A stretch of 64,000 nucleotides of DNA from CAZMNY01 sp964635375 (GTDB lineage Bacteria; Planctomycetota; Planctomycetia; Pirellulales; Pirellulaceae), in the NCBI GenBank assembly GCA_964635375.1, contig CAZWOU010000010.1, forward strand, positions 7,943 through 71,942, written 5' to 3'. Under the pieces are notes generated by a model that was given only the letters and a program-made list of their open reading frames with translations, ran no database searches and had not been told where the DNA came from. Shown here piece after piece: positions 36,592 through 44,523 of this stretch. Numbering within the stretch: position 1 is the stretch's first letter; each line of letters begins with the position of its first letter. The position numbers and the translations under genes are program-made.

Positions 36592-38310
36592 CTAGTGGTT
36601 CAAGATGAACTCGTTGCTGTTGAGAATCGCCCACCACAAGTCCTGCATGGCAGCTTCTGCATCGCCGCGTCTGGCAACAAGCAAGCGGTTGGCGATGTTG
36701 TTTTCTTGCGAGCTCGCATTTCGCCCGAGCCCGGATTGGAATAGGTAGTTGATCTTCGCTGAGTTTCGCATTTCGCTGTCGTTGGCGATCTGATTTAGGA
36801 AGCTTCCCTTGCCCTTGCTGGTGGCTTCCTTGACTAAGTCGCCGTTGAACATCATCAGAGCCTGGGTGATCGTACCGTTGAAGGTAGTCATCTCTCCGCC
36901 TTCATCATTGCCAAAGGCGACGGTGAACTGTTGCAGCCAATCTGCTTTTGTCTTCTCTTGCTCTTCGTACGATCCCTGAGTCTTGTGGGCTTGGGTGGCC
37001 ACGATCAGCGATTCATAGAGCTCTTCCACTCGCATTTGGCGGACGTAGAAGTGTGAGAACTTGGGACTCTCTCCGAGCAGCGGATCATCTTGGCTGTTCG
37101 CGCTGGTCACACGACTCGACAACGAATAGGCTTCGCTGAGAGCGATCCAGCGAATCAGCTCTTTCAAGTCATAGCTCTGCTCCCGCAGTTGCTCAGCCAT
37201 ATAGTCCAGCAGGGCGGGATGGGTCGGCGCGTTATGGCTGCCCATGTCGTCAATTGGCTTGGTGAAACCGTAGCCCAAGAAGTGGGCCCAATAACGATTG
37301 ACGACCGTCTTGGCCAAGTAGGGGGATTTGATGATCAAGTCCCCCAGTTCCCCACGCCGGTCCACGTCTTCAACAAAACCGCTCTTGCCGATTTCCTCGC
37401 CGCTCACGAACACCGGATAAGCCACCTTGAGCAGCCCATTGCGAAGTTCAAAATAAGTCTCCGCTTCCTCGGGATTGCCGCCTTCGCCGCCAAAATCCTC
37501 GCTCACCAATTCGGCTGACTCGATGTCGCGAGTACCTTCAACGAATGTGCGAAGCATCCGGGTCTGGCGAAAGAACGCGTTCATCTCCCAAAACTTGCGC
37601 TGCTTCCAGTCGTTGAATGGATGGTTGTGGCACTGGGTGCATTGCACTTGCAACCCGAGAAAAATCTTTGCCGTAGCGGCCGTCGCCAGCGCGCCTTTGT
37701 CCTCGTTGACTTTCATAGCCAGGAAGTTAACCGCGCCGTTGAAGTTCTCAGAACCAGGATTGTTCGTCCCCTTGGCCGTGACCAAGTCATGCACCATTCG
37801 GTCATATGGCTTGTTTCGGGCAAACGTGTCGCGAAGATACTTCTGCATACCCGCGCGACTCGTCAGGGTTCCCCGCTCCGTTCCGCCACTTCGACCAATC
37901 AGAATGTTGGTCCAAATGGTCGTCCAGTTCCGAGCGTATTCCTCCGTGTACTTATCGTCGTACAGCAACAGCGAGACCAGTTTCGACTGCTTCTGCTCGT
38001 CCTTGCTAGAGACAAAGGCCTTCAATTCGTCCACCGTGGGTACTCGACCAAGGATGTCCAGGTGGAGCCGTCGGCACCACTCGCCATCCGTTGCAGGCGT
38101 GGAACCCTGGATCTGATAGTCCGCCCACACCGCTCGGATCTCTTGGTCGATCTTGTCGAGCTGGGGAATTCCAGAATCTTGCGTGGCGGCTTCGTCGTCA
38201 GCGGCACGCAGGCCATCCGTGATCAAGCAGCAGGCGACCACGACGGCCATCACTGTGCTGATACCAAGTCGCTTCGGCGGATCAACGGAAATGAGGTTGG
38301 AAACGTGCAT
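36592..38310 (-). CDS. DUF1549/DUF1553 protein, exported
   Basis: This 572-residue protein has a signal sequence (ISTVMAVVVACCLITDGLRAAD). DUF1549 follows ('EWCRRLHLDILGRVPTVDELKAF'), then the haem-like CTQCHNHPF with 'FNDWKQRKFWEMNAFF', and DUF1553 with 'VNRYWAHFLGYGF' and the terminal NSNEFILNH. The single CxxCH suggests a haem c site. It is first in a two-gene operon with the DUF1501 gene. It is a clear paralogue of the product at 32261-34392, which lacks the signal peptide. Confidence 0.93.
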   Translation of the reverse strand: MHVSNLISVDPPKRLGISTVMAVVVACCLITDGLRAADDEAATQDSGIPQLDKIDQEIRAVWADYQIQGSTPATDGEWCRRLHLDILGRVPTVDELKAFVSSKDEQKQSKLVSLLLYDDKYTEEYARNWTTIWTNILIGRSGGTERGTLTSRAGMQKYLRDTFARNKPYDRMVHDLVTAKGTNNPGSENFNGAVNFLAMKVNEDKGALATAATAKIFLGLQVQCTQCHNHPFNDWKQRKFWEMNAFFRQTRMLRTFVEGTRDIESAELVSEDFGGEGGNPEEAETYFELRNGLLKVAYPVFVSGEEIGKSGFVEDVDRRGELGDLIIKSPYLAKTVVNRYWAHFLGYGFTKPIDDMGSHNAPTHPALLDYMAEQLREQSYDLKELIRWIALSEAYSLSSRVTSANSQDDPLLGESPKFSHFYVRQMRVEELYESLIVATQAHKTQGSYEEQEKTKADWLQQFTVAFGNDEGGEMTTFNGTITQALMMFNGDLVKEATSKGKGSFLNQIANDSEMRNSAKINYLFQSGLGRNASSQENNIANRLLVARRGDAEAAMQDLWWAILNSNEFILNH

Positions 38311-38749
38311 CGCGCACCTTTCGTTACTAATGCTGTCTCGAACGAGTCAGATCGACTCCATGAAAACGCAAATGAAAACCAATTGTACTCGCGAGTCAAG
38401 TAGAATCGTGTTTTCCCGACCGTGAGAGCGCGATGAGGAACCAGATGACTGTCAGCGGTCGATGAGCGAGGTTTCCATTGGTCTTGCTCCGCCTGCTCCC
38501 GCGAGCAATGGCGCGATCCAAAACTGAGGTTTTGCTGGAATGAAGATCGCCGGAATCAGCACAGGAAATGTAAGATGTTTTGTTATAACGACTTACGCCT
38601 TTGCGAGAGAACTGCGAAGGTCATTTCGCCAATCCCAGAGATTCTCATGGATGGCCCCAACCGATTTGGGTTTGAGCGGCTGGAATCGGTCCCGCATGTA
38701 CGATTCCGCGTGTCTCGTTCTGATACAAGTGTAGCATTTTGATACGCGC

Positions 38750-38804
38750 AAAAAACAGGCGAGTTGAGAAAACAACCTAGCAAGGTCACCTTCCCAACTC
38801 GCCT
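38750..38804 (-). terminator. Long-loop hairpin followed by T6, minus strand
   Basis: AGGCGAGTTG pairs perfectly with CAACTCGCCT (38795-38804 and 38757-38766) around a 28-base loop, followed on the minus strand by GTTTTTTGC. No annotated minus-strand gene lies just upstream, so what it terminates is unclear. Confidence 0.6.
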
Positions 38805-38858
38805 TTGATGCTGGCGGGAACACATTATTCCCTCCAGCGGGCCTAAACTCGCATTCCA

Positions 38859-38904
38859 CGAGCGCCTCTTCTCAGGAATTCCGAGCGCCTCTTCTCTGAA
38901 TTCC
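38859..38904. repeat. 23-bp imperfect tandem repeat
   Basis: CGAGCGCCTCTTCTCAGGAATTC (38859-38881) is followed directly by CGAGCGCCTCTTCTCTGAATTCC (38882-38904). A weaker related copy, TCGCCTCTTGCCGAGCC, lies near 38981. Confidence 0.8.
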
Positions 38905-39310
38905 CAATCCTCTCCGTTCGTTCCGAGCCGTTTTCCATGGTTGGGAAACAGTTTGAGTGTTCCAAGCCCAAGTGTTCCCAATCGCCTCTTGCCGAGCCGG
39001 CCCCGAAATCAGGATGCTCTTCTCTGTTCCGGCCTCGCCAACATCGACTTGTCAGCAACTGCTGCTACGGCCATAAAAGCAATTGCCGTGCCAATCTCTG
39101 TATCGCCAACGGCGATCGGCCCATTTGTCGTTGGTCCTGCGAGGCGCTGGAACCGATCAGGTGCTTGAAGGGGTTGTCGTGGTGACGAAATCAGCTTCAC
39201 TGGTGTGACTCGCCTGTCGCCGCAAACCGCACTGAGAACGTAGAATACCCACTGAGCAAATACTTGAATCGACCCAATGGCCGCTCCGAGACGGTGCGGC
39301 AAAGACCGTC

Positions 39311-40213
39311 ATGGCAGCATCGGATTCGACAATTGAAGAGGTGATAAAGACCTACCGTCAGGCGGCGGAGGCGTCTTGTCACCGCGAAGCGTGCCTCGTC
39401 GAGCTGGGGGCGGCGGACGCCGAGGACATCGTCATCTCGACGGATCTACACGGCCAGCGACTGAGTTTCCGCCAGGTGCTGAAGGTCACCGACTGGCCGA
39501 ACCACCCCCGGCGGCACCTGATAATGCAGGAGGTGTGTCACGGCGGCCCCCACTACCCTCACGGCGGGTGCATGTCACATTTGCTGCTCGAGGACATCGC
39601 GGCGCTAAAGGCCGAGCACCCTGACCGCTTCCACTTCCTGCTCAGCAACCATGAGTTGGCCGAGTTAATGGACTTCCCCATCACCAAGTCCAATCGCATG
39701 CTGAACCTGCATTTTCGCAATGGGATGCGAGTTATGTATGGGGACGCGTGCGAAGAGGTGCGTTCGGCCATGTCGGGCTTTCTCCGCAGCTGCCCGCTCG
39801 CAGTACGTCTCGACAATGGCGTGTTCATCTGTCACAGCGCGCCGGCGAGCGTCGATGAGATGGGGTTTGACCCCGCGATTTTTGAGCGTCGGTTGCAGGC
39901 CAGCGACTTGGAGACGGGAGGCGCCGCATTTCGTCTCGTCTGGGGCCGAGATTTTCGCCAAGAGAATGCGGACGCCTTCTGCAAACTCGTGAACGCAGAC
40001 CTCCTGATTCACGGTCATGAGCCTTGCCCTGAAGGCGTTCACGCCCCGAATGAGCGGCAGGTAATTCTCGACAGCTGCGGCAATCACGCTCGAATTGCTA
40101 TCCTCCCGCTCGGTCGGCCGCTCACTCTTCACGATGTCTTGGCCTGTGTTCGGCCGTTGTTTGAACCGCCCAGCCCAAACGCGTACCCGTTCGCGAGCGA
40201 GGATCCCCCATGA
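39311..40213 (+). CDS. PPP-type metallophosphoesterase-like protein
   Basis: This 300-residue protein has the order of calcineurin-like/PPP motifs: STDLHGQ (Asp45, His47) for GDxHG, LLSNHELAE (Asn113, His114) for GNHE, 'FICHSAP' for the third metal His and 'LLIHGHEP' for the last. The second metal motif, normally GDxxDRG, is replaced by IMQEVCHGG, so one metal ligand may be Glu. A phosphoserine/threonine or diadenosine-polyphosphate phosphatase role would fit. Given the kinases in this genome, protein dephosphorylation is plausible. It overlaps the next small gene by four bases. Confidence 0.75.
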   Translation: MAASDSTIEEVIKTYRQAAEASCHREACLVELGAADAEDIVISTDLHGQRLSFRQVLKVTDWPNHPRRHLIMQEVCHGGPHYPHGGCMSHLLLEDIAALKAEHPDRFHFLLSNHELAELMDFPITKSNRMLNLHFRNGMRVMYGDACEEVRSAMSGFLRSCPLAVRLDNGVFICHSAPASVDEMGFDPAIFERRLQASDLETGGAAFRLVWGRDFRQENADAFCKLVNADLLIHGHEPCPEGVHAPNERQVILDSCGNHARIAILPLGRPLTLHDVLACVRPLFEPPSPNAYPFASEDPP

Positions 40214-40404
40214 TTCGAAGGCGTTTTTCGATCTTGCAGATGATGCTCGTGATGCTCGTGTTTTGCGTCTTGGCGGCCGCGGTACGCCATGCCGTATCGG
40301 GGCAAACCGAGGTCTCGCCGCTGATTTTCATGCTGATGCTGATGTGCTCCCCCGTGCTCCTGATGGTCATCGTCAGCATCGTGCGCACTCTGTCCAAGCG
40401 GTAG
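40210..40404 (+). CDS. Small two-helix membrane protein
   Basis: This 64-residue protein begins in the ATGA overlap with the phosphoesterase stop, so translation is probably coupled. It has a basic start (MIRRRFS), a helix at residues ~8-27 and a second at ~37-59, ending in Lys-Arg. Short membrane proteins starting RRRFSxLxxML are common in planctomycetes and have no known role. It could tether its partner to the membrane; this is inference. Confidence 0.65.
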   Translation: MIRRRFSILQMMLVMLVFCVLAAAVRHAVSGQTEVSPLIFMLMLMCSPVLLMVIVSIVRTLSKR

Positions 40405-40707
40405 GAAGCCGAGCTTCGAGACATCGTGGCGGGCAAGGCGGCAGCCCCCTCTTGCAGACTCGGCTTGCCTGGCATTCACCTACGATAATGAGCGGCTCGG
40501 CGGGCAGCATCAGTTGTTCCGGACGTGGCGATGATGATGATCAAGCCGAATTGTTCAACTATTCGGCATTTGACGCCGATGATGAAGGCAGACGCTGATT
40601 CGCCAGTCTCGATCAAGTTGCTGGCGTTTTTCCGGACCCAGGCCGCCCCGCAGCGGCGTAGCGAAATCGCGGTCGTCGATGACCGACCGTAGAAGGAAAG
40701 AAGTGAA
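40405..40707. other. Intergenic stretch, no gene seen
   Basis: About 300 bases between two plus-strand genes. Nothing coding is supported. An AAGGAAAGAAG at about 40692-40702 is the ribosome binding site of the next gene. Confidence 0.4.
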
Positions 40708-41121
40708 ATGACACGATTGCTCTTCGCCGCGATCGCGGTTTGCGCGTTCACGTCCGTTGGTTGCCGCCACCACAACCTAGCCAAAAACGGCTGTGATGGA
40801 TGCGACAAAGCCTCCAAAGTCGCCGAGTGCTCAAATTGCGGCACGGTCCAGCAAGCCAGTTACAGCGGCTCCGCTGGCTGCAGCACCTGTGGGAACGGCC
40901 ATTCCGGCGATCCGGGCACCGGCGGTTACGCCTGGGGCGGACACGGCGTTGGTCTCGGCGGACTCGGCAACCCGCAAGCGGTGCCGCGTATCCCACACGG
41001 GCAGTATCCTGGAAATATCGGTCCCGCAGGACCAAGCTCCGCTGCCGTCGGCTACCCCTACTACACCACTCGAGGTCCCCGTGACTTCCTGATGGACAAA
41101 CCGCCGACCATCGGTAACTAG
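40708..41121 (+). CDS. Cys/Gly-rich small lipoprotein, unknown function
   Basis: This 137-residue protein has a lipoprotein signal (LFAAIAVCAFTSVGCRHH, lipidated Cys19). The next ~45 residues hold four close Cys pairs (CDGCD, CSNCG, CSTCG), a pattern able to bind metal or form disulfides. A Gly-rich middle (GGYAWGGHGVGLGGLG) and a Pro/Tyr-rich end follow. It has a strong ribosome binding site and its own terminator at 41255-41280. I do not recognise the family. The secreted Cys/Gly-rich composition recalls the QKG-repeat protein at 21760-22807. Confidence 0.75.
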   Translation: MTRLLFAAIAVCAFTSVGCRHHNLAKNGCDGCDKASKVAECSNCGTVQQASYSGSAGCSTCGNGHSGDPGTGGYAWGGHGVGLGGLGNPQAVPRIPHGQYPGNIGPAGPSSAAVGYPYYTTRGPRDFLMDKPPTIGN

Positions 41122-41254
41122 GCCGGATGGGGCGCGGACAAGCCTGTCCAATTGTGCGGCCAGTTTGGCTGCGGTTAGTTTGGACACAGCCAGTTGGCTG
41201 CGGCTGCCCGAGGGACGGGCAACGGCCGCCCAAGTCGTTCAGCCCGCCGCAAAG

Positions 41255-41280
41255 GGCGAGTCTTCTCGACTCGCCTTTTT
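41255..41280 (+). terminator. Rho-independent terminator
   Basis: Perfect 8-bp stem GGCGAGTC/GACTCGCC (41255-41262, 41268-41275) with a TTCTC loop, followed by TTTTT. It lies 130 bases after the small lipoprotein gene and just before the convergent fabF-like stop. Confidence 0.85.
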
Positions 41281-41301
41281 GGCAGCGGGTAAGGCACTTG
41301 G

Positions 41302-42579
41302 CTAAACTCGCCCCACAACGAGCGTGATGTTCTGGCCGCCGAAGCCGAAACTATTGTTCAGTGCGAGGTTGCATTCCGCTTCAATCGCCTCGTTGGGAAT
41401 GTAGTACAAGTCGCACTCGGGATCCGGATTCTCATAATTGATCGTGGGCGGCAAGACATTGTCGCGCATTGCCATCAGGCAGACGATCAATTCAGTTACG
41501 CCGGCGGCCGCGATCAAGTGCCCCATCATGCTCTTGGTGCTGGAAATCGGCAACTGTTCCGCTCTCTCCCCGAACACCTCTCGGCAGGCCCGCGTTTCAA
41601 CCCGGTCGTTGACGGTGGTGCTTGTACCGTGAGCGTTGACATACTGGATGTCGTCAGGCGACCGCTGAGCATCCTGTAGGGCCCGATTCATGCAGGCGAT
41701 GGCGCCGCGTCCCTCGGGATGAATGTCGGTGATTCGATAGGCGTCAGCGGTGGCGCCATAGCCGAGGATTTCACCGTACATGTGGGCGCCGCGTTGTCTG
41801 GCCTGCTCATATTCTTCCAGCACAACCATGGCGGCGCCTTCACCGAGTACAAATCCATTTCGCAAGCGGTCAAAGGGTCGCGAAGCTTTTGTCGGATTGT
41901 CGTTACTGGTGGAGAGGGCGGTAAGCAGATTGAAACCGGTCACGCCGAGCGGGTGAATCATGCTATGAGTTCCGCCGGAAATCATCGCATCCGCGTCGCC
42001 TCGGCGGATTATTTCGGTCGCTTCGCCGATCGCCTGGCTACTTGCCGCGCAAGCAGTAAGGCAGTTGGCATTGGGTCCCTGGGCGTTGAACATGCTCGCC
42101 AAATGGCCGGCAGGCATGTTGGGCTCTTGTTCAAGCTCAATCGTGGGATCGAGGATATCGAGACCGACTTTGGTAAATTCGGCCAGATCCAAGGCGCCGC
42201 TCGCGGTCGCTGCGGACATCATCTTCGAGAACGAGTCAAAGTCCTGATTGCCTTCGCCACTGCCCAGATAGACTCCGAGACGCGTGGGGGCCAGCTGGCA
42301 ATCCTCGATGCCGGAACCATCGACAGCCTGCCGCGCCGCAGCCGCGGCAAATCGCGTGTGCCGAGCTCGATCCTCCCAGTACGAAAGATCGTGGCCATCG
42401 GTTATCGTTTGCCAATTCTTAACTTCGGCAGCGATCTTTGTCTTGAACCGGCTGGCGTCGAAAATCGTGGTGAAATCCACGCCCGATTCGCCCTCTTTCA
42501 AACCGCTCCACACCGTTTCAATATCGTGCCCCATCGGGTTGATTGAGCCGATCCCGGTGATGACAACTCGCCTTCTCAT
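41302..42579 (-). CDS. fabF: Beta-ketoacyl-ACP synthase II-like
   Basis: This 425-residue protein is complete, with Cys177 (LTACAAS), His317 (NAHGTST) and His354 (GHLIAAAG), the KAS I/II triad. It elongates acyl-ACP with malonyl-ACP. It ends a minus-strand cluster of FabZ-like, ACP, second hot-dog protein and this enzyme, which together can run a condensation-dehydration cycle. No ketoreductase or enoyl reductase is in the cluster. It may serve a specialised lipid rather than bulk fatty acids; the gene symbol denotes the family. Confidence 0.93.
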   Translation of the reverse strand: MRRRVVITGIGSINPMGHDIETVWSGLKEGESGVDFTTIFDASRFKTKIAAEVKNWQTITDGHDLSYWEDRARHTRFAAAAARQAVDGSGIEDCQLAPTRLGVYLGSGEGNQDFDSFSKMMSAATASGALDLAEFTKVGLDILDPTIELEQEPNMPAGHLASMFNAQGPNANCLTACAASSQAIGEATEIIRRGDADAMISGGTHSMIHPLGVTGFNLLTALSTSNDNPTKASRPFDRLRNGFVLGEGAAMVVLEEYEQARQRGAHMYGEILGYGATADAYRITDIHPEGRGAIACMNRALQDAQRSPDDIQYVNAHGTSTTVNDRVETRACREVFGERAEQLPISSTKSMMGHLIAAAGVTELIVCLMAMRDNVLPPTINYENPDPECDLYYIPNEAIEAECNLALNNSFGFGGQNITLVVGRV

Positions 42580-42621
42580 GGGTGGACCTTTGGTGGTGCT
42601 AGTTGAGTGAAAGCGTTCCTG

Positions 42622-43194
42622 TCAAGTCTTGAGATACTCGACTTCGGCCTCAAGCAAATGCGGCGGGATGGTAAGAGGCCGTCCATCGGCGTCGACACCG
42701 ATGCCGTAGAGCCCAAAGCTCCTCAGCATGTAGAGGAAATCGGCGTGGTCAAACAGCTCGCGGGGAAAACGGTCATCGAGATGGGCAAATACGAGTTGGA
42801 CTTCCGCCTGTAGCTTGTCGCCCACATGGCTCGTTCCTTCGACGATGGCGCCGTCCGACTGCATGTTCTGCACCGTCGTTTCGAATCGCAGCTGATCGCC
42901 CATGGTCGCTGGGAAATGGAACGTTGCCCTACCAATCTTGGCAAGCACGACACGCTCCAAGAATTGGTTGTGCTCACCGACCAGCAAACCGCCAGTTTGC
43001 GCGAGCCCCTCGACGATCAGCGACGGCGGATAAGTCGGCCATCCGGGCGTATAATCATCCAAGTGGAATTCAGCGCGAGTGATGTTTTTGGTCGCGACGG
43101 CGCGCTTACCGCTCTCAAACTCGAGAAAGCGGTCGATCCAAAACCAACGCATCACGGCAGGAGTCTCGTCTGACAAACGGAAGGGGTTTGCCAT
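42622..43194 (-). CDS. Hot-dog fold protein, FabZ-like with altered active site
   Basis: This 190-residue protein aligns with FabZ around DDYTPGWPTYPPSLIVEGLAQ, keeping the helix Glu. The catalytic His of FabZ (DHFP) corresponds to Tyr in DDYTP, so classical dehydratase chemistry is doubtful. It lies between the ACP and fabF-like genes. It could bind an acyl-ACP, act as the non-catalytic partner of the canonical FabZ (43797-44288), or have another activity. Hot-dog pairs of this kind exist in other systems such as HadAB. The fold call is good; function is open. Confidence 0.78.
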   Translation of the reverse strand: MANPFRLSDETPAVMRWFWIDRFLEFESGKRAVATKNITRAEFHLDDYTPGWPTYPPSLIVEGLAQTGGLLVGEHNQFLERVVLAKIGRATFHFPATMGDQLRFETTVQNMQSDGAIVEGTSHVGDKLQAEVQLVFAHLDDRFPRELFDHADFLYMLRSFGLYGIGVDADGRPLTIPPHLLEAEVEYLKT

Positions 43195-43276
43195 CCTGAT
43201 CGTTCAGGAGGCGATATGGGACAGGCCATCAGCCTGCCAACAAAGGCTCGCGCCGTCTGAACCCACTGCGGGCTGG

Positions 43277-43663
43277 CTAGGCGCCTACTTTTGTTTCGAT
43301 ATAGCGGCAAAGATCGTTTACGGTGAGCAAGTTGCCAAACTCTTGCAACGCGGGGTTCTCTTCAAACTTGGTCAGGTCGGCGAATGGCATCCGCTTCTTC
43401 AGCTCTTCCACGCCCGCACTCGTGACCTTACCGTTCTCGACATATTCCGCATTGGTCAGAATGTCCTCGGGGAACAACTCGGATCGGGGAATTTCAATTT
43501 CAAAGGCCTTTTCCAAACGGAAAACGATATCCAGGAAATCGATCGATTCAGCGCCCAGGTCGCCAACCATTGTGGCGTCCGCCGTAACCTCGTCGTCATC
43601 CACGCCGAGAGCTTCCATCAGCGCCTCGCGAACCTTCTCAAAGACTTCGTCTTTCGTCGGCAT
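43277..43663 (-). CDS. Acyl carrier protein with C-terminal extension
   Basis: The start at ATG 43663 (MPTKDEVFEK) follows GGAG by 9 bases. The phosphopantetheine site is Ser in DLGAESIDFLD near residue 40, in the usual four-helix context (VREALMEALGVDDDEV, 'FRLEKAFEIEIPRSELFP'). At 128 residues it is about 50 longer than a standard ACP; the extra C-terminal part ('FADLTKFEENPALQEFGNLLTVNDLCRYIETK') continues helical. Such long ACPs are seen with dedicated lipid clusters. It should be modified by a phosphopantetheinyl transferase encoded elsewhere. Confidence 0.93.
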   Translation of the reverse strand: MPTKDEVFEKVREALMEALGVDDDEVTADATMVGDLGAESIDFLDIVFRLEKAFEIEIPRSELFPEDILTNAEYVENGKVTSAGVEELKKRMPFADLTKFEENPALQEFGNLLTVNDLCRYIETKVGA

Positions 43664-43796
43664 TGTCACTTCTCCAAGTCGGCAAATTGTATTTCGTATC
43701 GACACAGTCGCATCGATGGCAGTTATTGTCTTCGAGCGTCTGAGCCCACAATATGTACTTTGAACTCAAACCCAACTGGCGCTTCACAAGCAGCAT

Positions 43797-44288
43797 TTAG
43801 ATTGCGTCGGCAGGTTGGGGCTGAATCTCTTCGTAAAACTCTCGAAAGTTCCGTAGCATCCTCGCATCCATCGTGGCCAGTTGAGGATCAGCGTCGGCCA
43901 AATTGGATCGGGCTAGAATCAAGCGGGCGGTCACGGCGACAGAGCCGTCCACCGTTCCTTCCGTCTTCAGCGTCGTCAGAGCCCCATCCTCTTTCAAGAT
44001 CTTGGCGGTCACGACAAGTCGCTGGCCCGGCTGCACAAAGTCTTTGTACTTCACGTTGCGGGCTTCCTTGAGCACCACCATCGCATGGGCAAAGTCTTCA
44101 CTCTTGCGAACCAGGAAGGCGGCGGCCTGAAACATGGCCTCCAACATCAGCACGCCGGGCATCACGGCAAAACGAGGAAAGTGGTCCTTGAGGTAGGTTT
44201 CGTCCGCGTGCAAGTCCTTGACCGCGACAATCGATTTGCCCACCTGGATCTCAGTTATTCGATCGATTTGGCGAAAACGCATCGACAT
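43797..44288 (-). CDS. fabZ: 3-hydroxyacyl-ACP dehydratase (FabZ-like)
   Basis: This 163-residue protein has the FabZ active site KDHFPRFAVMPGVLMLEAMFQ with catalytic His and Glu both present. It removes water from 3-hydroxyacyl-ACP to give trans-2-enoyl-ACP. It is first in the cluster with ACP, the Tyr-substituted hot-dog protein and the fabF-like gene, all minus strand. The divergent ptsI lies about 235 bases away, so the promoter region is shared. Confidence 0.9.
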   Translation of the reverse strand: MSMRFRQIDRITEIQVGKSIVAVKDLHADETYLKDHFPRFAVMPGVLMLEAMFQAAAFLVRKSEDFAHAMVVLKEARNVKYKDFVQPGQRLVVTAKILKEDGALTTLKTEGTVDGSVAVTARLILARSNLADADPQLATMDARMLRNFREFYEEIQPQPADAI

Positions 44289-44523
44289 TTGTCTGAAAAC
44301 CGAAATCTCGGCGGGAGGACTGGGCTATTTAGGAAAACAACCTCAAGTTGCCACCCAATTCTTGCAGCCTGCAATGCACCGGGCAAAGCGAATTAGTATA
44401 GTCACCACCCCAGATTGCCACAACCGAGGCTTTCCTGCACCCGGGGGGAGAAGCTAAGTCGGAACGGTGAAATGCTTTGCGATGCCCTTCTTGGCCGCCT
44501 TTGGGCCTGATACATTTCCACCT

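Larger units (their letters stand above)
38311..39310. other. 1-kb non-coding region with repeats and a minus-strand terminator
   Basis: No open frame here has a credible product; the longest minus-strand frame (38583-38981) is rich in Arg/Glu/Asn without motif. The region holds a T-run hairpin on the minus strand (38750-38804), a 23-bp imperfect tandem repeat (38859-38904) and scattered further 'CGCCTCTT' and 'TGTTCC' copies (38960-38995). A terminator facing away from both flanking genes suggests an unannotated short transcript, possibly a small RNA, between about 38805 and 39300. Confidence 0.5.

Noticed and set aside
38583..38981. 132-codon minus-strand frame in the 1-kb empty region
   Set aside because: It runs through the terminator hairpin and repeat units, and has no motif or plausible start.
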